64,000 nt of DNA from CALAED01 sp036378315 (GCA_036378315.1 DASUWU010000030.1:6153-70152), one strand, 5' to 3'; positions 8,638 to 16,711 are shown, numbered from the stretch's first letter. Numbers and translations: made by a program. The notes: generated by a model not told the origin, from the sequence alone.

Positions 8638-9132
8638 GTGAGTCCGCACGAGCCGATCCGGCAAGCTCTCATGGTCGAAGCGGATCAGGAGCGTACGTTC
8701 CACACCTTCGCCCGGCGCCTGGGCGCATGGTGGCCCATGGAGACGCGGCCCGCGGCCGCCGGAAAAGGCCCCGACGTGCGCGTCGAAGAATGTGTCGGCG
8801 GGCGCATCTACGAAATGCGCGACGACGGCAGCGAATATGAGTGCGGCCATATCACGGCATGGCATCCGTACAGCTCTTTTTCGTTCACCTGGGATGCGAT
8901 GCCCGGGCCTGAGCACACCGCCATCGAGCTCCACTTCCAGCGGCTCGGCCCGGCGCTGACGCGGGTCGTCGTGGTCCATCACGGCTGGGAGTGCCTCAGC
9001 ACCGCGCTGCTCGACCGGTACGCGAAGTTCGCCGGCGGGTGGGTGATGGCGCTCCGCCGGTTCGCGGCCATGTTCGAAGACGACCCGGCCTCCATGCCGT
9101 CGGTCTCGGACGACTCAGAATCGGGCCGCTGA
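8638..9132 (+). CDS. SRPBCC (AHSA1-like) domain protein
   Basis: 164 residues if started at GTG 8638 (AGGG eight bases upstream); GTG 8623 is an alternative. The START/Bet v 1-like pattern is clear: an early TFARRLGAWWPM, then EECVGGRIYEMRDDGSEYECGHITAWHPY in the middle and a C-terminal helix GGWVMALRRFAAMFEDD. Such proteins bind hydrophobic ligands; this group typically sits beside ArsR regulators. It resembles the protein at 46876 (shared WW, GGR, G-E-C and GHI/GRV positions), so the two may be distant paralogues. Confidence 0.8.
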   Translation: MSPHEPIRQALMVEADQERTFHTFARRLGAWWPMETRPAAAGKGPDVRVEECVGGRIYEMRDDGSEYECGHITAWHPYSSFSFTWDAMPGPEHTAIELHFQRLGPALTRVVVVHHGWECLSTALLDRYAKFAGGWVMALRRFAAMFEDDPASMPSVSDDSESGR

Positions 9133-9175
9133 CCGGCGGGAACGCACCTCCCCTGGCAACAGGCGCCGATCAGTC

Positions 9176-9336
9176 GCTATAGCTTCTTAAAGTCTTGTAC
9201 ATCGAATTCCTGGCCGACAGCGGGCTTCCTCCCGCCCTGGTTGACCTCGGCGTTCGTCTGCGGAGGAGCGGCCGGCGGCCCGGGATGGCGGCGAGCATCT
9301 CACCACGGGATGTTGACTATAAGAATTTCAAGTGCT
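9176..9336 (+). promoter_or_regulatory. Two copies of the recurrent AT-rich box
   Basis: GCTATAG-6 nt-AAAGTCTT at 9176-9196 and ACTATAA-6 nt-CAAGTGCT at 9316-9336 lie in the 292-bp gap before the gene at 9425. The second copy is 88 bases upstream of the start. The same box precedes the paralogue at 37658, as well as genes at 4565 and 36262. Confidence 0.45.
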
Positions 9337-9424
9337 CTACTGCTACTAGCACACCGGCCGGGAGACTCTCCGGCGAGTTGGTCGGAAGCGTGCGAACGTC
9401 CCAACCGTACGTCTGGAGGATCAC

Positions 9425-9871
9425 ATGACAGCCTTGCATCCATCGCCGCCGGTAGCGACCTCCCCGGATGTGGCACGGCTGGCCGGCGAGTTCGACGCCA
9501 CCGTGCTCCCCGCGGCCAAGGACTTCCTGAAGAGGAAGATCTCCGCGAACGTGCTGCGCGAACTGTGGCGTCCGTACTACTACGACGTTTTCCACCCGTT
9601 CGACCTCACCATCGAGCAGACGTGGCGGGGTGCGACCGACACCGACGGGCACCTCGAGTCCGGCCCGCCCGCGGCCGACCCCGCGCACGAGCTCCCGCTC
9701 AAGCTCTTTCCCGTCAGCGTCGCCCACAACAACCTCGACCGGCTGATCGAAGTCCTCGCCGACGAGCTGGGCGACAACACCGCCGAGGCCACCAAGACGC
9801 CCGAGCGGATCGTGGACTTCGCGCATTTCGTCGACGCGCTCAACGCACTGTTGGCGTCGCTGACCGCCTGA
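9425..9871 (+). CDS. Unrecognised protein, paralogue of 37218-37658
   Basis: 148 residues, start supported by GGAGG eight bases upstream. I do not recognise the family. It aligns along its whole length with the 146-residue protein at 37218: shared FLxxxISAN, ELWRPYYY, F.DLT.E..W, SVAHNN.DRLIEVLA.ELGD and DFAH.VD.LNALLASL. No signal peptide or membrane helix is seen. Each copy is followed by a protein of about 245 residues, and each has the AT-rich box upstream. Its length is similar to small unknown proteins of enediyne cassettes (E1-type), but I cannot confirm homology. Confidence 0.7.
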   Translation: MTALHPSPPVATSPDVARLAGEFDATVLPAAKDFLKRKISANVLRELWRPYYYDVFHPFDLTIEQTWRGATDTDGHLESGPPAADPAHELPLKLFPVSVAHNNLDRLIEVLADELGDNTAEATKTPERIVDFAHFVDALNALLASLTA

Positions 9872-9911
9872 GGCACGACGTCAACCGTCACCATTCCCGA
9901 AAGGGGAAGAA

Positions 9912-10646
9912 ATGGACACGCAGAACATCCTCCAGCAGTTAGTCGACCGGGGCATCGCACCCGGCATCGACGGCTCGACCCTGTCGTCGGCCGACGTCGT
10001 CAAGGGTCACGAGTCGGCCTGGGGCGGGGCCGGCAACCTCTACCCGATCCGTCCCTACACCCTGACCCCTGCGGCCCTCGAGGCCTTCACCGTCCGCGAG
10101 CGGATCCACGTGAGCATCGACGGTCTGGGCGAGGACATCGTCGACCTGCACGGCCTGGGCGTCTACCGTCGTCACGACCCGGTGTCCGCTGAGGGTCGCG
10201 AGCTGGACTGGGCGGGGGCCACGGTCTCCGCGCAGTTCCTCTCCCTCCAGGTGACCGGGCACAGCGAGGTCTTCGGTCAGGTGAAGGTCTCCAACACGCC
10301 CTGGAAGGCCGAGGGCGCCCGAGTGAAGCCGAGCCCGCTGCCGGGTCGCGGCAAGGTGATGCCGATCAAGGACTGCGTCACCTCGCTGTACCCCCGGTTC
10401 GAGATCGAGGACCTCGGCACGGTCGTCGACACCGGCGACCAGGTGGTGGCGCTGGAGTCGCGCATCGCGATGGTGCCGCCCGTGGGTGACGTCTCCCGCA
10501 CCTCTCGCAAGTACCCGCTCTACGACAGCGAAGGGCGCCAGCTCGGCGAGCTGATCGCCGCCGACATCGAGATCGGTGCGCTCCTGCACCACGTCCCGAT
10601 CGCCAGCGTTGTCGTGCCGGAGGCGCTCGCCGAGGTCATCGCCTAA
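9912..10646 (+). CDS. Unrecognised 244-residue protein
   Basis: The start has AAGGGGAAG just upstream and lies 40 bases after the preceding gene, so the two are likely co-transcribed. The protein has a mixed alpha/beta pattern without signal peptide or membrane helices. Conspicuous segments are FTVRERIHVSIDGLGEDIVDL near 57-77 and YRRHDPVS near 83. LQVTGHSEVFGQVKV follows near 112 and ADIEIGALLHHVP near 218. I do not recognise it with certainty; it may belong to a domain of unknown function found in actinobacteria. A strong terminator follows. Confidence 0.7.
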   Translation: MDTQNILQQLVDRGIAPGIDGSTLSSADVVKGHESAWGGAGNLYPIRPYTLTPAALEAFTVRERIHVSIDGLGEDIVDLHGLGVYRRHDPVSAEGRELDWAGATVSAQFLSLQVTGHSEVFGQVKVSNTPWKAEGARVKPSPLPGRGKVMPIKDCVTSLYPRFEIEDLGTVVDTGDQVVALESRIAMVPPVGDVSRTSRKYPLYDSEGRQLGELIAADIEIGALLHHVPIASVVVPEALAEVIA

Positions 10647-10678
10647 GGCAGCGCTTCTGTCGGCGAACTGCGTGAGGC

Positions 10679-10720
10679 CGGGCCGGCCCGTGCGAAACCG
10701 CACGGGCCGGCCCGCGTTTT
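10679..10720. terminator. Intrinsic terminator, 16-bp stem
   Basis: A perfect 16-bp stem (arms 10679-10694 and 10699-10714) with an AAAC loop is followed by TTTT at 10717-10720. It sits between the gene ending at 10646 and the convergent gene ending at 10736, so it can serve both, although the T-run favours the rightward transcript. Confidence 0.85.
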
Positions 10721-10735
10721 GCCGGGTGGGCGCTC

Positions 10736-11176
10736 TCAGGGGTTGTCGACGCCGATCCAGTTGACGTACCACCCGAACCCCTGGGCGGTGGCGGGGGTGA
10801 GGGCGCTTCCGTCCGACCACCGGACGTAGATGCGGAAGCCGGTCGCGGTGGGAAAGTAGATCGCGCTGGTGCCGGTCAGCGCCCACTGGCCGCCGGTACC
10901 GCCGACGGAACTGGTGTAGGTCGGGTTGCCGGTGAAGTGCGCGGAGCTGGTGTCGACATCGATGAACAGGCCGGTGCCGCCGTAGCTCATCCAGCCCTGG
11001 CCGGGAGCCGTGCTCCCGGCGGCGATCCGCTGGCTGGGGCCCATCGCCCGCGTGACATGGGACACCAACCGGGGTGCGGCCGGCCGCACCGCCGCCTGCG
11101 CCGGCGCCTCCGTCAGGAAGGCGCCGGCGAATGCCGCGGTGGACAGGGCGACCGCCGCGGACCTCACGATTGACAT
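10736..11176 (-). CDS. Small secreted protein
   Basis: 146 residues from ATG 11176 (GGAGG upstream). Residues 1-28 form a Sec signal peptide (MSIVRSAAVALSTAAFAGAFLTEAPAQA, cleavage after AQA). The mature part has GWMSYGGTGLFIDVDTSSAHF and TGFRIYVRWSDGS, followed by LTPATAQGFGWYVNWIGVD. This beta-rich module is often seen in secreted actinobacterial proteins of unknown role. A longer reading frame upstream has no signal peptide and is rejected. It may have nothing to do with the biosynthetic genes. Confidence 0.75.
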   Translation of the reverse strand: MSIVRSAAVALSTAAFAGAFLTEAPAQAAVRPAAPRLVSHVTRAMGPSQRIAAGSTAPGQGWMSYGGTGLFIDVDTSSAHFTGNPTYTSSVGGTGGQWALTGTSAIYFPTATGFRIYVRWSDGSALTPATAQGFGWYVNWIGVDNP

Positions 11177-11439
11177 GCGTACTCCTCCGGTCGGATCCTC
11201 GCGGCCATGTGCCCCGCTGGACACCGCGGCGAGGCGGAAACGATCATCACACACCGTAGTCGCAGGCGAACGCGCCGGCGTCGCACGCCACGCCGGCGCG
11301 GGGCCGGGGTCGCGGCCGGAGGGGGAACCGGCGGCCACGACCCCGGTCGGTCGCGGGGCTTCGCGCGGGGCGGTCAGCGTGGCCTCGCCGGCGGGAAGGG
11401 CGGCTTACACGACGAGGCCGACGCCCCGGGGGAACCCGG

Positions 11440-12873
11440 TCAGGGGTGGACGGAGTCGGTCTGGGGGACGGCCCTGGCCTTCGCCAGCGCGGCGAAGGGG
11501 CTGATGACCAGGGCCGGCACCACGCCCAGCAGGGTGACGACCGCGAGCACGATCACGGCGGGGCCGAAGCCGTCGACGAAGTCGCCGGGGGACCTGAAGC
11601 CGCCGACGCTGGAGAAGACGGCCACCGCCACCGCCACGCCGAAGACGGCGCCGACCTGGCGGACCGTGTTGGCCACTCCGGACGCGATGCCGAAGCGCTC
11701 GGCGTCAACGGACCTCATCACCGCGGACACCACCGTGACGTACGACATGGCGACGCCGATGCCGGCGAAGAACAGCGGGATGATGAGCGTCCCGTAGGTG
11801 GCGCCCGACAACGCGAGCGGGCCGATGACGAAGAACGCGCCGGCGAAGAGGACGAAGCCCGTGATCACCAACGGCCGCTCCCCGATCCGGTCGGTCAGGT
11901 ACCCGGCGATGGGCGCGACGAAGGGCGCCAGCGACACCCAGGGCAGCAGCCGGATGCCCACGCCGAGCGCGTCGTTCCCCTCGGCCACCTGGAGGAACTG
12001 GGCGAACATGAAGGCGTTGCCGTAGAGCGCGGCGCCGAGGGTGAAGCTCGCGCCGACACCGCCGGTGAAGCTGCGGTTGCGGAACATCGACAGCGGCATC
12101 ATCGGAGCCGGCGACCGGTGTTCCCACACCAGGAAGGCGATCAGCGCGACGACGCCGCCGATGATCCCGAAGAGCACGGACGGCGTGGTCCAGCCGGCGT
12201 CCCCACCGCGAAGCAGCGCCTGGGCGACGGCGACGACACCGCCCGTGGACAGCACGAGCCCGGGGAAGTCGATCGGCTGCGCGGTGCCCTCGGACTCGTC
12301 GATGCGAGCCAGGCCCACCAGGATGAGGACGACGCCGATGGGCACGTTCAACCAGAAGATCCACTGCCAGGCCAGCTCCTGCACGATCGCGCCGCCCACC
12401 AGCGGGCCGAGCGCCACGGCCATGCCGGTGACCGCACCCCAGATGCCGAACGCGGCGCCGCGCTTCTCCGGCGGCGTCGCCGCGCTGACGAGGGCGAGCG
12501 CGAGCGCGGTCGCGATGCCGCCGCCCATGCCCTGGAAGGCGCGGGCGGCGATGAGCATCTCGATACTGGAGCTGAGCGCGCCCCACATGGAGCAGACGGT
12601 GAACACACCGATGCCGATCAAGAACAGCAGCCGCCGCCCGTACCGGTCGCCCAGCGCGGAGCCGGTGAGGATGAGGGCCGCGAAGCCGATCTCGTACGCG
12701 TTGATCGTCCAGCCCAGGTCGGTCACGTTGGCGCCCAGGTCCACCCGCAGGGTGGGCAGGGCCGTCATGACGACCAGGACGTCGAGGCCCACCATGAACG
12801 ACGCGATGGAGACGACGAGGATCGTCCACCGCTGCCGTTCTGGTGAATAGGTCTCTTGTTCGTTGAGGGCCAT
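11440..12873 (-). CDS. MFS drug efflux transporter, DHA2 (14-helix) family
   Basis: 477 residues from ATG 12873 (AGGAG upstream). It shows the DHA2 signatures: LDVLVVMTALPTLRVDLG in helix 1, SALGDRYGRRLLFLIG (motif A) near 75, and RAFQGMGGGIATALALALV near 110. GRRLLFLIG is followed by repeated hydrophobic helices to the C-terminus, giving about 14 in all. It likely exports a hydrophobic compound using proton motive force, plausibly the cluster product as self-protection. Its promoter carries the CTTTCGAAAG palindrome between -35 and -10, so repression released by a ligand is likely. Confidence 0.85.
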   Translation of the reverse strand: MALNEQETYSPERQRWTILVVSIASFMVGLDVLVVMTALPTLRVDLGANVTDLGWTINAYEIGFAALILTGSALGDRYGRRLLFLIGIGVFTVCSMWGALSSSIEMLIAARAFQGMGGGIATALALALVSAATPPEKRGAAFGIWGAVTGMAVALGPLVGGAIVQELAWQWIFWLNVPIGVVLILVGLARIDESEGTAQPIDFPGLVLSTGGVVAVAQALLRGGDAGWTTPSVLFGIIGGVVALIAFLVWEHRSPAPMMPLSMFRNRSFTGGVGASFTLGAALYGNAFMFAQFLQVAEGNDALGVGIRLLPWVSLAPFVAPIAGYLTDRIGERPLVITGFVLFAGAFFVIGPLALSGATYGTLIIPLFFAGIGVAMSYVTVVSAVMRSVDAERFGIASGVANTVRQVGAVFGVAVAVAVFSSVGGFRSPGDFVDGFGPAVIVLAVVTLLGVVPALVISPFAALAKARAVPQTDSVHP

Positions 12874-12969
12874 GGGAGCTCCTGCGGACGAGCAACGCGG
12901 CCTCGGGCATCGGAGGCGCATGCTTGATGACGACCATGCCTGGTATGGCCCGACGGAGGGCCTGCCGAA

Positions 12970-12998
12970 ACGTTAGCGACTGCTTTCGAAAGCGTCAA
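12970..12998 (-). promoter_or_regulatory. Promoter of the MFS gene with CTTTCGAAAG operator in the spacer
   Basis: Minus strand: TTGACG (12998..12993), 17-bp spacer, TAACGT (12975..12970). The spacer contains CTTTCGAAAG (12983-12992). The VOC gene promoter at 16438-16466 has the identical -35, -10, spacing and palindrome. Confidence 0.7.
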
Positions 12999-13104
12999 CC
13001 GTCGCAACGGGTGGGCGGGGCCGCCGCCGGCCTGGCTTTACTTTAGAATTATGTATTAGCTATATGGCCTGACCACCGGGTACTGGGGTAAACTTATCGG
13101 GGAA

Positions 13105-13125
13105 ACTATAGAACTTTCTATCAAT
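13105..13125 (+). promoter_or_regulatory. Weaker copy of the AT-rich box
   Basis: ACTATAG-6 nt-CTATCAAT lies 40 bases before the methyltransferase start at 13165. It matches the left half of the recurrent box well and the right half poorly. Confidence 0.3.
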
Positions 13126-13164
13126 TCTGTGTTGGTCGCATGGTTGACACGAAGGAGAACACCG

Positions 13165-13992
13165 ATGCCGCATGAACTGTTCAAGGCAGTCCGGGACGAC
13201 AACTGGTCGGATGATCAGCTCGCCGCGCACGGCGTGAGCCTGGACGAGGTGCGGGAGGCGGTCCTCGAGCATTCCTACTGGTCCGCTCCCGGCCAGGAGG
13301 GCACGACCCTGGTCTACGGCCTCACCTCCACGGGGCGGCACCTGCTGGTCGTGGTGGTCGCCAAAGGCGAGGAGGCCTTCGTCGTCACCGCTCGCGACAT
13401 GAAAGAGGCATGGGACGACAGCTACACCGGAACGGCTCCGCCGCCGTGGGACATCGGCCGGCCGCAGCCGACCTTCGTACGGCTGGCCGACGAGGGCCGG
13501 CTTGCCGGCCGCGTCCTCGACGCCGGCTGCGGCACGGGCGAGAACACTCTGCTCGCGGCGAGCCGGGGCGCCGACGCCACCGGAATGGACCTCGCGCCGA
13601 CCGCGATCGCGTGTGCCCGCGCGAAGGCGGCCGCGCGCGGTCTGAGCGCGCGGTTCGAGATCGCCGACGCGCTGGATCTGCCACGCCTGCCCCGCACCGT
13701 CGACACTGTGATCGACAGCGGCGTCTTCCACGTGTTCGACGACGAGGATCGCGCCAGGTACGTCGCGGGCCTCGCGTCGGTGCTGCGCCCCGGCGGCGCC
13801 TGCTACCTGATGTGCTTCAGCGACCGGCAGCCGGGCGACTGGGGGCCACGCCGGTTCAGTGCGGAAGAACTGCGCGCGGAGTTCAAGGACGGGTTGACCG
13901 TCGAATCCCTCACCCACGAGACCTTCGACCTCAACATGATCCACGGCGTGACCCAGGCGCGGGCCTGGCTCGCCGTCATCAGGCGCAGCTGA
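13165..13992 (+). CDS. Class I methyltransferase with an N-terminal toxin-like domain
   Basis: 275 residues from ATG 13165 (GAAGGAG upstream). Residues 1-80 resemble the small BrnT/DUF4258-type fold (LDEVREAVLE, LVYGLTSTGRHLLVVVV, AFVVTARDM). Residues 85-275 are a TPMT/TehB-like SAM-dependent methyltransferase: PPWDIGRPQPTF, then motif I VLDAGCGTGENTLLAASRG, DLPRLPRTVDTVIDSGVFHVF and LRPGGACYLMCFSD. Enzymes of this group methylate small thiols or oxyanions such as selenite or tellurite; that is family knowledge, not seen here. The N-terminal fusion is unusual. Confidence 0.75.
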   Translation: MPHELFKAVRDDNWSDDQLAAHGVSLDEVREAVLEHSYWSAPGQEGTTLVYGLTSTGRHLLVVVVAKGEEAFVVTARDMKEAWDDSYTGTAPPPWDIGRPQPTFVRLADEGRLAGRVLDAGCGTGENTLLAASRGADATGMDLAPTAIACARAKAAARGLSARFEIADALDLPRLPRTVDTVIDSGVFHVFDDEDRARYVAGLASVLRPGGACYLMCFSDRQPGDWGPRRFSAEELRAEFKDGLTVESLTHETFDLNMIHGVTQARAWLAVIRRS

Positions 13993-14026
13993 GGCGGCGT
14001 CACCACAACGAACCTTGCGACAGAAA

Positions 14027-14052
14027 CGAGCGTAAGTTTAGGCTTACGCTCG
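14027..14052. promoter_or_regulatory. Perfect 10-bp inverted repeat, probable ArsR autoregulatory operator
   Basis: CGAGCGTAAG (14027-14036) and CTTACGCTCG (14043-14052) are exact inverted repeats separated by six bases, ending at the first base of the GTG start of the ArsR gene. The position fits autorepression. Confidence 0.7.
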
Positions 14053-14372
14053 TGGTCACTTACGAAGATGCGGGCCTAGGGCTGCTCGGTGACCCCACCA
14101 GACGAGCGATCTTCGAGCTGCTGGCGCGCGGGCCGTGCTCGGTGGGCGAACTGGCCAAGCAGTTGCCGATCAGCCGGCCGGCCGTGTCGCAGCATCTTCG
14201 CATGCTCAAGGACGGCGGCCTCGTGAGCTGCCGTTCCGAGGGCACCCGCAACATCTACCGGCTCGACCCGGGCGGCCTGCGCGCGCTGCGCGCCTACCTC
14301 GACCGCGCCTCCAGAGGCGCCGCAGCGGCGGCCACGGCGAGCGACGGCGAGCCTGAGGGCGGGCTGGGCTGA
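14052..14372 (+). CDS. ArsR-family repressor
   Basis: 106 residues from GTG 14052. The winged helix is complete: LGLLGDPTRRAIFELLARG, LAKQLPISRPAVSQHLRMLKDGGLV, and RSEGTRNIYRLD. It is 58 percent or so alike to the ArsR at 8224 by eye in the recognition helix, but its putative operator differs. No ribosome site is visible because the operator occupies that stretch, so translation may be leaderless or weak. It might control itself, the preceding methyltransferase or the P450. Confidence 0.75.
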   Translation: MVTYEDAGLGLLGDPTRRAIFELLARGPCSVGELAKQLPISRPAVSQHLRMLKDGGLVSCRSEGTRNIYRLDPGGLRALRAYLDRASRGAAAAATASDGEPEGGLG

Positions 14373-14435
14373 ATTTCGCCGCGCCAACCGTCCGCGCCTT
14401 TCCCATAACAGGGCCACCAGTCCCATTAGGGGATT

Positions 14436-14453
14436 CGAACAATATATTATTCG
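14436..14453. promoter_or_regulatory. Near-perfect 18-bp AT-rich palindrome upstream of the P450
   Basis: Arms CGAACAATA and TATTATTCG match at eight of nine positions. It lies 55 bases before the P450 start and is a plausible operator; the binding protein is unknown. Confidence 0.45.
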
Positions 14454-14507
14454 CGGTCCGCGGGTTATGGTGCGATAAATAATTCGCCCGTGATCGAGGT
14501 GGGCCTC

Positions 14508-15749
14508 ATGTCCGAATCACTAGGTGACCTGTACGATCCGTTCGGCGTGCACATGGACGATCCCTGGCCGTTCTACACGCGCGCCAGGCGGCAGACGCCG
14601 ATCTTTTTCTCGTCCGCACTCAACGCGTGGGTGTTGACCCGGCTGGACGACGTACGAAAGGTGCTGCGCGACGGTAAGACCTTTTCGTCGGCCAATGTGC
14701 TGCGCCCGTTGGCGCCGTTCAGCCCGCGCGTCTTCCCGGTCTTGGCGCAGGGATATCCGATGGTGCCGCCGCTGCTCATGCTGGACGGCGAACAGCACCG
14801 CCACCAGCGCGCGCCCTACGCCGAACGCCTGTCGGCCGACCAGGTCGCCGCGCTGGAGCCGTACATCACGAAACAGGCCACGGCGTTGCTTGAGGGGCTC
14901 ACCAAGAACGGCCCCACGTCGGACTTCGTCTCCGGTTACGCCAACCCGCTGCCGACGTCGATCATCTGCCAGGTCATGGGCTTCGCGCCCGAGGACCACG
15001 ACGCCATCGGCGACGACACCCGTGTCGCGGCCGGCCTCGCCATGGGCCACCGGTTCGACTCGGAGGACGAGCAGGTCGAGGCGGCGCACGCCTGGGTGCG
15101 CGTGCAGCGGATGATCGGCCGGTACGCCGTCGCCCGCAAGGCCGACCCGCAGGACGACCTGCTCACCGACGTGGTCGCCGCGTGGGCGCCGGAGCCGGGG
15201 CCGCTCGCCCCGCAGCAGGAGGCGGGAATCGCCGGCGAGCTGTTCGGCGTGATCATCGCCGGGCACAACACCCCGTCGGCCGCGCTCGCCGACGGGCTGC
15301 TTCGGCTGCTCGAAAACCCCGACCAGTGGCGGCTGCTGTGCGGCCGCCCCGACCTCATCCCGAACGCCGTCGAAGAGATCGCCAGGTTCTGCACCCCGTT
15401 CCACGTCTTCCTGCGGAAGACGACCGAGGACACGACGCTGGCCGGACAGCGGCTGCCGGCCGGCGCCGAGATCGCCGTCTGGCTGGCCGCCGCCAACCGG
15501 GACGAGAGCGTCTTCGAGCGGTCCGACGAGTTCGACGTCACCCGCCCGGTGAAGGGCGCCCACCTGGGCTTCGGGGTCGGCGCCCACTTCTGCGTCGGGG
15601 CCGCCCTCGCCCGCAGGGAGATCGAGATCACCCTGCGGCTCCTCACCGAGCGCTTCCCGGGCGCGCGCCTCGCGCCCGATCAGCGGATCGCGTTCTGCCC
15701 GTCGATCAGCCAGCGCGGGCCGCTGTCGGTGCGCGTCATCTGGGAATAG
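14508..15749 (+). CDS. Cytochrome P450
   Basis: 413 residues from ATG 14508 (GAGGTGG five bases upstream; GTG 14490 is less likely). Typical soluble bacterial P450: I-helix AGHNTPSAAL near 255, ExxR as EEIAR near 292, and haem loop FGVGAHFCVGAALARREIE with the Cys ligand near 364. The I-helix acid-alcohol pair is N-T instead of D/E-T. It needs ferredoxin and reductase, neither of which is nearby. Hydroxylation or epoxidation of the enediyne core or of a peripheral group is possible; the substrate is not evident. Confidence 0.9.
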   Translation: MSESLGDLYDPFGVHMDDPWPFYTRARRQTPIFFSSALNAWVLTRLDDVRKVLRDGKTFSSANVLRPLAPFSPRVFPVLAQGYPMVPPLLMLDGEQHRHQRAPYAERLSADQVAALEPYITKQATALLEGLTKNGPTSDFVSGYANPLPTSIICQVMGFAPEDHDAIGDDTRVAAGLAMGHRFDSEDEQVEAAHAWVRVQRMIGRYAVARKADPQDDLLTDVVAAWAPEPGPLAPQQEAGIAGELFGVIIAGHNTPSAALADGLLRLLENPDQWRLLCGRPDLIPNAVEEIARFCTPFHVFLRKTTEDTTLAGQRLPAGAEIAVWLAAANRDESVFERSDEFDVTRPVKGAHLGFGVGAHFCVGAALARREIEITLRLLTERFPGARLAPDQRIAFCPSISQRGPLSVRVIWE

Positions 15750-15761
15750 CCCGGAACGCCT

Positions 15762-15815
15762 CGAGCCCCGACGGCCCCGCGCGGAAGTGGTTCACGCGCG
15801 GGGCCGCGGGGCTCG
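15762..15815. terminator. Long hairpin between convergent genes
   Basis: About 20 bp of near-complete inverted repeat (CGAGCCCC...CGGCCCCGCGCG with its complement) around an 11-base loop, between the P450 stop and the VOC gene stop. It lacks a T-run, as is common for GC-rich actinobacterial terminators. Confidence 0.6.
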
Positions 15816-15848
15816 ATGGCGTCGAGTCTGCGTCGTCGAGTGGATCGG

Positions 15849-16319
15849 TCAGCCGCCCATCATGTCGGCCATCCGGCGCATCAGCTCTTCCTCGGTGACG
15901 TCCTCGGTGTGCGTCGCGACGGTCCAGCCGTGCCCGAACGGGTCGATGATGTAGGCGTCCCGGTCCCCGTAGAACTGGTCCTCGGGCTGCCGCTGCACGT
16001 TGGCGCCCAGCTTCGCCGCCTTCTCGACGACCGCGTCCACGTTGTCGACGTAGATGAAGAGGAAGGACGGGGAGCCGTCGAGCCCGCCCGCCGGCGGCGC
16101 CTTGGTCCCCCGGTCGGGGAACTCGTCCTCGACGATCAGGACGGAGTCGCCGATCTCGATCTCGGCGTGCGCGATCGTGTCGCCGGGGCCCGGATAGCGC
16201 ATGCGCTCGGTCGCCCCGAAGACCTCGGAATAGAATTCGATGGCCTTGGCGCCACCGCGCACGACGAGCGCGGGCGTGATGCGGCGATAGCTGTCTGGGA
16301 TCGGATTTGGCTTGGCCAT
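15849..16319 (-). CDS. VOC-superfamily (PhnB/glyoxalase-like) protein
   Basis: 156 residues, one pair of beta-alpha-beta-beta-beta modules: ITPALVVRGGAKAIEFYSEVFGA at the start and FIYVDNVDAVVEKAAKLGA in the second half, ending DPFGHGWTVATHTEDV. A metal ligand set is only partly kept. The acidic helical tail (VTEEELMRRMADMMGG) is typical of PhnB-like members. Fosfomycin- and bleomycin-resistance proteins belong to this fold, so sequestering a toxic product is possible. Its promoter is a twin of the MFS pump promoter, which supports joint control. Confidence 0.75.
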   Translation of the reverse strand: MAKPNPIPDSYRRITPALVVRGGAKAIEFYSEVFGATERMRYPGPGDTIAHAEIEIGDSVLIVEDEFPDRGTKAPPAGGLDGSPSFLFIYVDNVDAVVEKAAKLGANVQRQPEDQFYGDRDAYIIDPFGHGWTVATHTEDVTEEELMRRMADMMGG

Positions 16320-16637
16320 GGGTCGGTCCTCCGGTCAGGTGCGATCTACGGATGCGGCGGCGAGGGGTCGCGGCGTTGGTGGACCCCCGGGGGCTACGCC
16401 GCCGACGCGGCCGGGCCGCGAGCCGGTCAGAGCAGAAACGTTAGTCGAGCCTTTCGAAAGCGTCAACCGTCACTCTGAACCGTCGAGTCCATCTTTTCCG
16501 GTCACTTCACCTGCTGCTACGGCGACAGAACACTGTGAGCCTGTACTTACACAGAGCCGTACGGCGCGACGGTACGGCGGAGCCGGGAGCGCGGGGTCGC
16601 GCGGGCGATATGTCCGGGCGATGTCCCCCGCGCGCTG
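16320..16637. promoter_or_regulatory. Gap with VOC promoter carrying the CTTTCGAAAG operator
   Basis: Minus strand TTGACG (16466..16461), 17-bp spacer with CTTTCGAAAG (16451-16460), TAACGT (16443..16438), matching the MFS promoter base for base in these elements. Nothing else is recognised in this 318-bp stretch before the tRNA. Confidence 0.7.
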
Positions 16638-16711
16638 TCCCCCGAGCGGGATTCGAACCCGCACCTACCCGATTTTAAGGCGGATGCCTCTACCGATTGG
16701 GCTACCGGGGG
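16638..16711 (-). tRNA. tRNA with UAA anticodon, short variable arm (Leu-like, atypical)
   Basis: A 74-base cloverleaf: acceptor CCCCCGG with TCGGGGG, D-arm GCC/GGC with loop containing GG, T-arm GCGGG-TTCGAAT-CCCGC, discriminator A, no encoded CCA. The anticodon loop reads CTTAAAA, anticodon TAA at 16677..16675, which would read the rare UUA codon. The variable region has only four or five bases, while leucine tRNAs carry a long arm. The anticodon stem closes with a C-T mismatch or a nine-base loop. Amino-acid identity is therefore uncertain. Confidence 0.75.

Noticed and set aside
16638..16711. Attachment site or prophage boundary at the tRNA
   Set aside because: No integrase, no direct repeat of the tRNA 3' end elsewhere in the window, and genes on both sides look like one cluster.
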